NCBI GenBank assembly: GCA_027625915.1
Contig: JANTQA010000060.1
Location: 1,798,001 to 1,862,000 of the forward strand
From: Anaeramoeba flamelloides
Taxonomy: Eukaryota; Metamonada; Anaeramoebidae
DNA: 64,000 bases
Reading direction: 5' to 3'
This document shows positions 11,795-21,485 of the stretch, piece by piece. The notes under the pieces were generated by a model that saw nothing but the letters and a program-made list of their open reading frames with translations, had not been told where the DNA came from and did not search any database. Positions within the stretch are counted from its first letter, which is position 1; every line of letters begins with the position of its first letter. A program made the translations under genes and the position numbers.

Positions 11795-12755
11795 GCAGCA
11801 ACAAACAGAACAGCAATCTGGAATTCAAACACAACAGTCACAAAGCAAACAACAGCAAATGGAAATAGAGTCTTCACAAGACAATTTCCATTCTTCTTTA
11901 TCTTTTTACCAAACATATGTACCCATTCCACAATTAAGACCCTCCAAGTATTACAACGCACTCATTAAAGAAGTAGATTCTGTCGGCTGGCATCGTTTAG
12001 TTGACCTCGATGAGTCCCTTAGCCATCTCCAACTCCAAATTGAAGATCAAGCAAAAAGGATAATTACTATTGACGTTGAGTTCCCACCTGACTTCCCCGA
12101 TAGCAAATTAATTACATCAGCGCCATTGCCTTTGGCGATTGAATACAGTTACCAAGAATCCCCTTCGAATTTACTGGACGTTTTAAACAAATATGAACAA
12201 TTTGTCGACCAATTCCAGGGGCTCTGGGAAATCTTGGAAGACTTTGATAAAAACACAACGGTAATTGAACCCACACGCCCCACACTTACAACCACATCAA
12301 GAAAAATGGCCATTGGTAACCATTGCTCCATTTCTATTGACATTGATTACACAGAGCCCAGATCCGTACCAGAAATTCTGTTTTTTGGTCCTGAAAAAAA
12401 AACAAACGAGCTGAAATTGCTCTTAAAACAAAATTTAGAAAAATGGGACATCAATTTGCTTGTAAGACAAAATTTGGAAAATATCCTGAAACTCAAATTC
12501 CCTACAAGAGTACAAGCTGAAAAGGAAGACCTCGGAGTTGACTGTTCAATTTGTTATTGTTATAAACTTGGCGAGGAAACACCTACAATCCATTGCACAA
12601 ACCCAAAATGTGCAAAGCCTTTCCATAATTCCTGTTTAGTAACTTGGTTTCAACAACTAAGAGAGTCACAAACAGCTTATGGTACAATTTTTAATAATTG
12701 CCCGCTTTGTAATAATAGTCAATTATCAGCCAAAATTATCAAAAATCAAAATTAA
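11373..12755 (+). CDS. FANCL: FANCL-like E3 ubiquitin ligase (Fanconi anaemia core)
   Basis: An intronless 460-aa protein. FANCL is the E3 that, with UBE2T, monoubiquitinates FANCD2/FANCI in DNA interstrand crosslink repair. Residues 1 to about 115 fit the N-terminal ELF (E2-like) region. Residues about 128-165 are a Gln/Thr-rich insertion encoded by near-pure CAG/CAA repeats. Residues about 187-340 fit the central UBC-RWD (URD) domain, including HRLVDLDESLSHLQLQI and a FPPDFPDSK loop. The C-terminal RING-type zinc finger starts at Cys391: C-x2-C, then HCTNPKCxxxFHNSCL, and ends CPLC near residue 448. The order and the RING match the FANCL_C type. It is longer than the human protein (375 aa), mainly through the Gln-rich insertion. 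The start is the first ATG of the frame. Family call confident; pathway role inferred from family. Confidence 0.9.
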
Positions 12756-14201
12756 ATTTTGTTAGTTTTTAATACCATCTCTAATTAAAAATTAAACCCG
12801 AAAAACTAATTTTTGAAAAACAAATCAAATAATTTCTTCTCAAAAGTAATTTAAAATTAAATTATATCCAAATTATTTTTCAGATAATAAATAAATATAT
12901 ATATTAAATTTATTAATTTTTCTTTTTTTATCATTATTGATAGACTCTTTATTTTTTCTTTTTTTTTTTTTTATTTTTTCTTTTTAATTTTTCTTTTTAT
13001 TTTTTCTTCTTCTTTTTGAATGTTTGATTGTTTACGAAAACATTTATCAATGAAAAAAGGTAAACGTTTTAAAGATATTTGGTATTTGATCATTATTCTT
13101 TTGTTTTGCAAAGTTGAATAATGCTATGTGAAATAAGGTATCAAGAATAAATAGAGATTATTAATACGAATTCAAGAAATTCATGAGTAAATTTCTCTTT
13201 TTGCTAATGCAGTTTTGTACAAATATAAGTTTTTTTTACAGAAATATAAATTTAATTAATAAAAATTTAAATAGCTGTAATTTTCTATCAAATTATGATC
13301 ATAATCCAAAGAAAAAAAAATATTCAAGTCAAATTGTTTTTTTATAATTGTTTTAAGGTTAGGATTCAAATAAAAATTTAATAAACAGTAATAAAAATAA
13401 AAAATAAAAAATAAAATGTAATAATTTGTAATTGATTTTTTTAGAAAGATCAGCTATTCAACCTTAATTTCAAAGTTAGTAAAGACAATTTAATATAAAT
13501 ATTTGATTAATTTCAATAAAATATTTCAATTATTATAAATAAATTTATAATTTGATGCAAGATAAACCCACTTGGAATATCAATTTATTTTGACAAAAAT
13601 TACTTGATATCTTTTCCTCTCATCATCTGAAAAAATATTTTTATTACTTTAAATTGATTGGTTTGAGGTGTTTTTAGGATTTTTCATATTGTATTTTCAA
13701 TGATAATATTTTTTGAGAAAACAAAATGAATTTGTGGTTTTAAAGAATGATTTATGAAGAGGGCTAATAAATTTTAAAATTTTTGGTTTTTTTGAAATTT
13801 TCTTCTTATATATAAGACCTTCTCTACTATAAAAATCAAATTTTTTATTTATTAAATGGTTCAAAAAAACAAAATATCGCACCAATAATACCCTTCATAG
13901 AATATTCAAGTGTTCTCTGGCTAAAGTTGAGAATGTCTATATATACTAGAAAATTATATGGAAAGAAATTTGAAAATAAATGTCTAAATCTATAATCCCG
14001 TAATCTTATTTCAAAATATAAGAAACAAGTATTTTCATAATTCACAATAACTAATTAACTTTGAAATAATTTTTATGGAGAACAAAATGAATATTTCCTG
14101 AAAACTAATTTTAATTATTGTGTAAAAAATTTAAAACAAAAAAATGAATAAAAAAATAAAAAATAAAATGTATTTCTCTTTATTGTTAAAATGATTTATT
14201 A
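12756..14201. other. Spacer between converging genes, no feature seen
   Basis: Lies between the 3' ends of FANCL (+) and the minus-strand acidic gene. Two short overlapping minus-strand frames (13697-13885 and 13845-14045) are Phe/Lys-rich and carry no domain. Long T runs around 12950-13010 could be transcript ends. Confidence 0.55.
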
Positions 14202-17200
14202 TTATTTTTTTTTTTTTTTATTTTTTCTTTGTTTTTTAGGTAATTGTTTTGTTTGCATTTTTTCAATTACGCCGTCCATAAAAGAAGTAACTTTTCTTTT
14301 AGTTCTTTTCGAAAGTTTTTTTGAAAAAACTTTATTTGAATCTTTTTTTTTTTCTTTGATAACAAGTTTTTTTGCAATTTTTTCGCTTAGATCGGAAAAA
14401 TGTTTTATTTTAATTTTTTTTTTCATTTTGGCTTCTCTGAAAATTGCTTTAATAAATTTTACAAGAGAATCTTTAAAATCGTCTTCATTTTCATTTTCGT
14501 TATTTTTTTTTTTTTTCTTCTTCTTTTTTTTCTTTTTATCTTTTTTCTTTTTTTTATCTTTGCTCTTTCTGTCTTTATTTGATTTCCTTGTCCTTTTTCT
14601 CAAATTTGTCTTTTTTGAAGTAAAGCCATCACTGTCGTCATCATCACTTTGATCTTCATCCTCATAATCAGATTCTTCCTCACTTTCAGAGTCATCTTCA
14701 ATTACAGAAGAGCGTGCAGATCGTGTTGAGATTTCTCTCATAAATTTAATTTTTTCATTTTTACTTGGTTTATATTCGTCAGATTCTTCATCATCATTAT
14801 TATCACCATCTTCAGATTCTTCGTTATAATCATCATTGTCTTCATCATTTTCATTATCGTCTTTCCCCTCTCCACTCCTTTTGTTATCGCTTTCTTCGTT
14901 TTCTTCCTCTTCCTCTTCCTCTTCCTTTTCTTCTTCCTCTTCCTCTTCGACCTTTTCCTCTTCTTCTCCCCCCTCTTCGGATTCTTCGGATTCTTTTTTT
15001 TTCTTCTTCTTCTTCTTCTTCGTTTCTTCGTTTTTTTCTTCATCCTCCTCCCCTTCTTCATCATCATCCTCTTCATCCTCCTCTTCCTCTTCCTCTTCCT
15101 CTTCCTCTCCCTCCCCCTTTTCTTCTTCTTCTTTTTCTATTTCAAAATCATCTTCATCTGAATCGGGAACTGCATCAACAAAATCATCTTCAGAATGAGA
15201 AATATTCTCATCATTTTTCTCATCTGGTTCATATTCTACTTCATCATCATCTACCACAAAGTCATCAAGTTCATATTCATCATCATCTTCTTCATTATCT
15301 GATCCAGAATCTTGTTGTGTTGTTGTTGATGTTGATTTTCTTGAAATTTTAAAAGTGTTTATGTTTGAATTTTTTTTTTGTCCAACTTGATCTTTATAAC
15401 TATTATTCTTATTATTTTGTTCTTTCGCTTCTTCGTTGAAATTTTGTTGTTCGTTTGTTTTTTTTTTCCTTGAATTCGAAAAAAGATCTTCTGGATAACT
15501 TATCTTTCTCATTCTGAATTTTTTATATCTGAAATATTTGTCAGTTGGCAATTGTTTTTCAAATTCTCTTTGCTTTTCATATTCAACTTTCCTAAAGCGA
15601 TCTGCTTTGCCTGTATATTTTCTCCATCCAACATCATTGTAATAGCCTCTCTCTGATTTCCCTTGAATTTGGATTTTTGCTTGTTTACCATTATTGGATG
15701 AACCTTGCATTGAACTGCCCCAGCCATAATCATCATTGCCATTATTATTATCTTTAGAATTCTTAGAATCTCCCCAATAATTGTCATTATTCGAAGTATC
15801 CCATCGATCTTTTTTGTTTTTATTATTTGAGTTTCCCCAATCATTGTCATTGTTCGAAGTGTCCCATCGATCATTTGTTTGTTTTTTATTCTTATCCCCA
15901 TATAAACCCTCATTATTTGAAGATCCCCAATCATTGCCATTATTTGAAGTATCCCATCGATCTTTTTTGTTTTTACTCTTTGAAAGGTTACGTTTATTAT
16001 CCGAGTCCCAGGAGTCTGATTTTTTATTATTTTGATTATCCCATGTATTTTTCTTTGAGTTATCATCATCGCCATTATCATTATCGCCCCATCCGCTTTT
16101 TGGTTTTTCAACGTCCCATTTTGATTTTGGTTTTTTGTTTTCTGATGAGCTATTATCATCTTTATTATTATTTGAATTCCAATCATTAGATTGTGATTTA
16201 TTTTTATTCTCCTTATTTCCCCAACCGGAATTATTAAACCCATCATCTTTATCTTTATCATTGTCTTTCTCGCCCCATCCGCTTTTTGGTTTTTCAACGT
16301 CCCATTTTGATTTTTCTTTTTTGTTTTCTGATGAACTATTATTATCTTTATTGTTATTTGTATTCCAATCATGAAATTTTTCTTTGTTTTGATTTACCGT
16401 ATTTTCCAAACTAGAATTGTCCTTATTAAAAGAAGACGTATTTGGGTTTGAAGAATCCCATTCATTTTTCTTTTGATTACTAATCTCTTTTTCTTTTTCT
16501 TTTTCTGATTTTGATTTGTTTAAAAATTTATTATTCCATTTTCTTTGCCGTTTAAAATGTGGCACATAAGACCTTTGTATTTTTGTAGAAAATGATACAG
16601 AATTAAAAAGATTATTTAACGAGCTTGGTGCTCCGATTTCAATTTGGTTCTTCCTGTTGTTTTTTTTTTTGGTTTCCTTGAGATTTTCATCATCACTCAG
16701 TTCGATCTCATTCTCGATCTCATCCTCATCCTCATCTTCGTCCTCGTCCTCGTCCTCGTCCTCTTCTTCTTCAAGATCTTCCTCAATATCTTCTTCCTCT
16801 AATAGATTTTCTTTTTCTTCTTTTTGATTTTCTTCCTCAATTTCGAACTGAAATTCGTTGTCATTTTCTTTTTCTTCTTGGTTTTCTTCTCCAGATTCGT
16901 TACTCTGCTCTTGACGTTTGTCTTTATTAAATTCTTTTTTGTCTTCAAGTCTTGATTTATTTCCGTTTTCTTTATTCTCTTCTTTATCATTGCCATTTAC
17001 TTTTTCTTCAATTTCAATTTCTTCTTTTTCATTTAGCTCATCATTTTCTTTGCCTTTTTCTTCATCCTCCTCTTCCTCTTCTTCTCCTCCATTCTCTTCG
17101 ATTTCACTAATAATTTTAGAACTATGATCGTTTTCTTTGGAGATGGTTTTTTCAAAAGGAGAGTCACTCCCGTTTTGAAGATTTTGTTTTTCAATTTTTT

Positions 17201-17426
17201 TTTGAATTGGTTTTTGTTTGCTTTGTTCGTTATTCTCGTTTTTGAAATTAATTTCCTCAAGTTTGTTTTTTTGTTTTTGTGATTCCTGATTTTTAACTGT
17301 TTTTTGATTCTCTTCATTGGTTTGTTCTGATTTTAACTTATTTAAATTTTGGTTAGATCCGTTAATTTCTGTTTGGTTCTTGCTGTTTGGTTTGTCATTT
17401 TCTTCAATGGTGTTAGTTTCGGTCAT
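14202..17426 (-). CDS. Large acidic protein with Trp/Gly repeats
   Basis: One exon, 1074 aa, ATG at 17426. I do not recognise a family. N-terminal residues 1-260 are Asn/Lys/Glu-rich with an Asp/Glu run. Residues about 325-600 carry repeated tryptophan motifs: two near-identical copies of SKWDVEKPKSGWG, three of DRWDTSNNxNxWGxS, and isolated SGWGNK and YGWGSS. A less repetitive basic segment follows (about 600-690: RGYYNDVGWRKYTGKADRFR, then KYFRYKKFRMRK). Next comes a long Asp/Glu tract and a basic C terminus containing a possible small helical domain (about 980-1060). WG/GW repeats in an acidic context resemble Argonaute-binding (AGO-hook) platforms and some transcription-elongation proteins, which is inference only. 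Overlapping frames on the plus strand are shadows of the Glu codons. Probably nuclear, from its composition. Confidence 0.75.
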   Translation of the reverse strand: MTETNTIEENDKPNSKNQTEINGSNQNLNKLKSEQTNEENQKTVKNQESQKQKNKLEEINFKNENNEQSKQKPIQKKIEKQNLQNGSDSPFEKTISKENDHSSKIISEIEENGGEEEEEEDEEKGKENDELNEKEEIEIEEKVNGNDKEENKENGNKSRLEDKKEFNKDKRQEQSNESGEENQEEKENDNEFQFEIEEENQKEEKENLLEEEDIEEDLEEEEDEDEDEDEDEDEDEIENEIELSDDENLKETKKKNNRKNQIEIGAPSSLNNLFNSVSFSTKIQRSYVPHFKRQRKWNNKFLNKSKSEKEKEKEISNQKKNEWDSSNPNTSSFNKDNSSLENTVNQNKEKFHDWNTNNNKDNNSSSENKKEKSKWDVEKPKSGWGEKDNDKDKDDGFNNSGWGNKENKNKSQSNDWNSNNNKDDNSSSENKKPKSKWDVEKPKSGWGDNDNGDDDNSKKNTWDNQNNKKSDSWDSDNKRNLSKSKNKKDRWDTSNNGNDWGSSNNEGLYGDKNKKQTNDRWDTSNNDNDWGNSNNKNKKDRWDTSNNDNYWGDSKNSKDNNNGNDDYGWGSSMQGSSNNGKQAKIQIQGKSERGYYNDVGWRKYTGKADRFRKVEYEKQREFEKQLPTDKYFRYKKFRMRKISYPEDLFSNSRKKKTNEQQNFNEEAKEQNNKNNSYKDQVGQKKNSNINTFKISRKSTSTTTQQDSGSDNEEDDDEYELDDFVVDDDEVEYEPDEKNDENISHSEDDFVDAVPDSDEDDFEIEKEEEEKGEGEEEEEEEEEEDEEDDDEEGEEDEEKNEETKKKKKKKKKESEESEEGGEEEEKVEEEEEEEKEEEEEEEENEESDNKRSGEGKDDNENDEDNDDYNEESEDGDNNDDEESDEYKPSKNEKIKFMREISTRSARSSVIEDDSESEEESDYEDEDQSDDDDSDGFTSKKTNLRKRTRKSNKDRKSKDKKKKKDKKKKKKKKKKKNNENENEDDFKDSLVKFIKAIFREAKMKKKIKIKHFSDLSEKIAKKLVIKEKKKDSNKVFSKKLSKRTKRKVTSFMDGVIEKMQTKQLPKKQRKNKKKKK
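15700..16380. repeat. Coding tandem repeats in Trp/Gly region
   Basis: Within the acidic gene the DNA itself is repetitive. Two units about 200 bases apart (around 16084-16180 and 16266-16350) share GCTTTTTGGTTTTTCAACGT and a Ser/Asn-coding stretch. Three units between about 15775 and 15990 share a CCCATCGATC-type block followed by a TTATTTGA- or TTCGAAG-type block. They are still close at the nucleotide level, which suggests recent internal duplication. Confidence 0.7.
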
Positions 17427-18141
17427 TATTAATGAAGATCTTTTGTTTTGTGTTGATTCACAAAAAAAAATAAAAAAAAAAAAAATGAATTGAAAGATTA
17501 TGAAAATTTGCTTTTACTTTTATATTGATTGATTTCAAAAATTCTTTTCTTTACACATCCACAAATATCAAATCAAAATGGATTTTGATATTTTGTTTTG
17601 TTAAACATTCTTTTCAATTTGTATCTTGTACAGGGGCGTAAATAACACGTGTTAACAACCTTTAACCCATTACTAAAATTTAGCTTATGTTTTTTTTTAA
17701 GACTTGGGTATTTGAAGATAGGAAGACACACATATATTCTTGGTTCGGGTTTAAATTAACTTAAGAGGTTAGATCTTTGATTAATTGAAATGGTTCAATA
17801 ATATTAAATGCTTTTGTTTCAAAAATTTCATCATATTTTCAAAATTTCTGAGATTTAACAGATTTTTTTATCAAAAAATGAAATTTCTCTCATTTTTTTG
17901 TCAAAAAATAACATTTTAATCTTTCCAGTATCTTCATAATTCTTTTTTAAATTTTATTTAAAGAACGCTATTTCATGTTTATATACTATTGTTATCCCAT
18001 TGATTTATTTCTTTTCTTTCTACAGCCAGTCTATATTTTTTGCATGAGTTAAGTTTTAGTAATGGTTAAAATAAAAACACAGGTTATTTACACCACTGTA
18101 ATTGAAAGTCAAGAGTTGGAATCAAATATTAAAACACTTAG
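17427..18141. other. 5' flank of the acidic gene, no feature seen
   Basis: An A/T-rich stretch upstream of the minus-strand start. A short plus-strand frame beginning at 18062 runs into a MITE and is not a gene. Confidence 0.5.
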
Positions 18142-18335
18142 AGTCCGTTCCACTTTTAAGACACAAACTTTCGAAGAAAATTCAGGCACAAAAACTAATC
18201 TCAAATTAAAGCTCATTTTTTGGTTTTGTTTTTTATATAAATTATTTTACCTAAATTTGTATTTTGTGCCTTAATTTGAGATTTTTTTGTTTATTGAATT
18301 TCGAGAAATTTTGTGCCTTAAAAGTGGAACTGACT
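18142..18335. mobile_element. MITE family B, copy 1 (194 bp)
   Basis: Ends are AGTCCGTTCCACTTTTAAG on the left and, reverse-complemented, AGTCAGTTCCACTTTTAAG on the right. Internal subterminal blocks (ACACAAACTTTCGAAG, AATCTCAAATTAA and its complement) also face each other. Related copies lie at 37328-37522 and 55089-55280. Non-coding. Confidence 0.85.
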
Positions 18336-19249
18336 GTAATTATATTGTTTTAACCTTATTAAGTTGAAAGTAAAATATTTTTTATTTATAAAGTCATCTT
18401 CTCTATATTTCTGCTTTATTTATCTAATTTACTATGAATTCATTGTATAAAATTGTTTTTTTTTTGTTAATTTGTACTCCTTTTTTGATAACCAACATGA
18501 ATTCTTGTAACATAAGGGTTATACACAAGAGAACTGAATTTAGATTATTTTAATTTTGTATTTTTTTTTTTTTGTATATCTTTCTAATAATTTTTAACAA
18601 TTTACCCTTGATGAAAAATTCCATATAAAGATAATAAATTTTCAAACTTTGGTTTTGTAATTACCATTTGGAAAAAAAGTTCAACAAGATATTTAATTTG
18701 ACAATTTCTTAAAATGAAAAGTATTTTTCAATTAAAAAAAGAAAATATATATAATTTTTGACAAAAGGGCAAATAAAGCACAATAAAATTTTTTTGAATA
18801 TTATATTTTTGGTTTGGATTTTTCCATGATTAATCAATGATTAAGAATTTTTTAAAAAAATTTGATTCATTTTTAAGATCTCAAAAACTAATCCGATTTT
18901 GATAAAAAATGAGATTTATTTTGGAACTTTGGTTCCATTGATAATAATTTAATGAATAAAAATTACAAGTGGATTGTTTTTCTTTTATTAATTGATTTTA
19001 CTCATGCTTTTGATTAAGGTTTCACATGAAAAATCCAGCTATACTTTTTTTTTACAAATGGTAAAAAACAAAATCAAATTTTGAAAAATGGATAATTCAA
19101 ACTATCGATTATTGGCTATTTTATATACAAATTTAATATTTAAGATTATTTAAAAATAAAATCAAAGTAATATAAAAAAATAACAAAATCAAGTGTTTAA
19201 AATTCTCTGTTAAAACTTTTTTTCACTTTTCAGGGATTAGTTTCATCAT

Positions 19250-20450
19250 AGATTTATATATAAACAAAGTATGTTGTAATTGTGTGTAAATGATATTAGT
19301 GCATAATGGCTCAATTAGCTCTAAAAAATCTATTATAAATCAAATTGTACTTTAAATTCTTAGATTTTGTAATAATGATCATAAGTAAATCTTTGTTTTT
19401 TTTTAACTTTTTTTTAATTCTTTTTATAAATCAAAAAACAGAAACTCATTAATAATCGTATTCCAGAATTTAATAATTCATTTTTTAAAATTTCTTTTCC
19501 AAAGTAACTATTTTTGTAAATTCAAAGATTAACCCAATAATCATCAATATATAAAAACCAAAAAGATTGATTATTTTTATTACTTTTTTACAAAGTAAAT
19601 TGTCACTTCAATATGTTTGTATATTTCTGAAATAATTTTTCCTTTAGAATCTATTTATTAATTATTTATTTTTTTAAAAAAAATTGAATTTTTTAGTGAC
19701 TAATCTAGATTTCGCCAATTATATAAGAAAGATATTTTGTAAATTTTGGATTCTGAATCTTGATAATTCAATCTTGAAATTTGTGGTAAAATGTATATTT
19801 TTTTCTGAAATTTTTGGGTTTTTTACTAATACAATGTTGAAAATAATGCTTTCGTAACAACAATAATCCATCTTTCAAAATATAATCCGTGCTTTCATTT
19901 CTTCTTATTTCAATGTAACAACCAATTCACTAACAAATAGTGTACCCAAGTTAAATCAATTTTAAAGGTTTACTCCTTGATCTTTTGTGTAAAATTTAAA
20001 TTAAAAATACAATTAGACAAAAATTGTTAGATTTTTTGGAATTTATTCTGGTTTTTTTACAATAAAAATATTTTAAAAAAATTTACTCTATTCTTTGAGA
20101 TAAAAGTTTTGTATTTTGATCCTTTATTTTTAGAAATTCATTTTAAATAATAGAATTTTCAGAAACCAATATAATTTTTATTTATGCTTTATTGTTGATT
20201 TCTTTGATTTGTTAATGTATAAGTCTTCTATAAGCAAAAAATCACACTCACTATTTTGGAAAAGGATTAAAATTTTCTTTATTCATTATTTTGACTACAG
20301 TAATACTACATTTTGGGACCCATTTAAGAAATATATTTTGTAACTTTGAAGTATGAATATTGGTAATTCAACCTTTAAATCTATTTCAGAATATATTTTT
20401 TTCTAAAATTTTTGGGTTTTTTACTAAAACAACAGATAATTTTTTAATTT
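19250..20450. repeat. Interspersed repeat, copies of family G
   Basis: The part 19250-19850 aligns with 31430-32050, and the part 19835-20310 aligns with 250-735. A block of about 140 bases at 19690-19845 (GATATTTTGTAAATTTTGG through TTTTTGGGTTTTTTACTAA) recurs in direct orientation at 20290-20430. A body of about 450 bases is therefore bounded by direct repeats. Diverged, no coding capacity; the element type is not clear. Confidence 0.5.
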
Positions 20451-20931
20451 ATGGGATATTTAATTATTACTCCCTGACTAATCAATTTTTTAGAGACATT
20501 TGAACCATCACACACTCATGTAATTTAACCCAATAACAACATACTTTGATCTAAGACTTCTCCTTGGTAGACGCTAATCCCTTTTAAATAATTAAAAAAA
20601 AAAAAAAAAACAATGAAGAATTGTAACCTTGTAATTCAAGCTTGGTTTGATCAATTTCTTTTCACAAATATAAAAACCTTCAAAATAAAATCATTATAAT
20701 ATTTAAATATTCTTGATTATCATGGTTTGGTTTCAATTTTTCTTTTAATGATATGCTTGAGTATCAAAATTTACAGAAATTTGAAGAATAAACAATTAAA
20801 AATATTAAAAGAATATTATTATTAATTTAAAAAACTATAAATTGTCGTTATAAATATATAACAGCAACAAATGATATATTATTTAATATAAGATAGATAA
20901 TAATGAGATCTCAGATATTATATTGGTTAAA

Positions 20932-21485
20932 TTATAAAGAAAAAGTTGCTAAAAGAAGAGAATTTCTCGTTATTGCTTCAACCCATCTATCAAGGACTTC
21001 TTGATTTCGAGCAACAAGCACATAAAAACTATGGTTTCCAGGCTTTAGTTTGTGGTTTTTTGATTTATAACCAAATTTTTCATTTTTATCGTTCATAACT
21101 TTAAATCTGCATCTATATTTTGTTTTCTTTGGTGGCTTAATTACAGTAACAGATATTTTTGATAAAGGTATTATCCCCATGAACTTTTTTTGCTTTTCAC
21201 TTTTATAATAAACCAAACTTTCCGGGGTTAAAACAAACCATCTTTTTTTCCACGACTTAAATTTCCCGCCTTGCTTGTATAAATGATCTGATAACAAGTG
21301 CGAAAAAAGAGGAATTGGCACCTGGCAGGCATCCTGATAACAAGATCTAAGTAAATCAAGTGGCATTTTTTCAGTTGTAGCTGTTCGTTGACAAAATTCA
21401 ATGAATTCATTTTCTGATGTTAAAACTGGAACATTATCTTTTGGTTTTATAATCGACAATTTAAATGCAATTTTAGCTACACTAT
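20932..21485 (-). CDS. Cytohesin-like Sec7-PH protein, last exon
   Basis: The exon follows a CATAG acceptor in phase 1 and encodes 184 codons to a TAA. Its first about 60 residues (SVAKIAFKLSII, then ENEFIEFCQRT and DLLRSCYQDA) follow the last helices of a Sec7 domain. A pleckstrin-homology domain comes next: LYKQGGKFKSWKKRWFVLT, MGIIPLSKIS, and a final helix EVLDRWVEAITRN. The Trp-x-x-Arg-Trp-Phe core and GIIPL are very close to cytohesin/ARNO. Members are Arf exchange factors recruited to membranes by phosphoinositides. The Sec7 Asn-containing loop (LNTxLHNP in cytohesins) reads IIKPKDN here, so exchange activity is doubtful. Upstream exons are inferred at 26082-26194 and 29094-30778. PH call firm, Sec7 remnant probable. 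Confidence 0.8.

Noticed and set aside
13697-14045. Minus-strand frames between FANCL and the acidic gene
   Set aside because: Two overlapping frames of random Phe/Lys/Ile composition, no domain, not spliced to anything.
14765-15352. Leu/His/Ser-rich plus-strand frames opposite the acidic gene
   Set aside because: These are complements of Glu/Asp codon runs; no start context or domain.
18062-18274. 70-aa plus-strand frame
   Set aside because: Most of it is a family B MITE.
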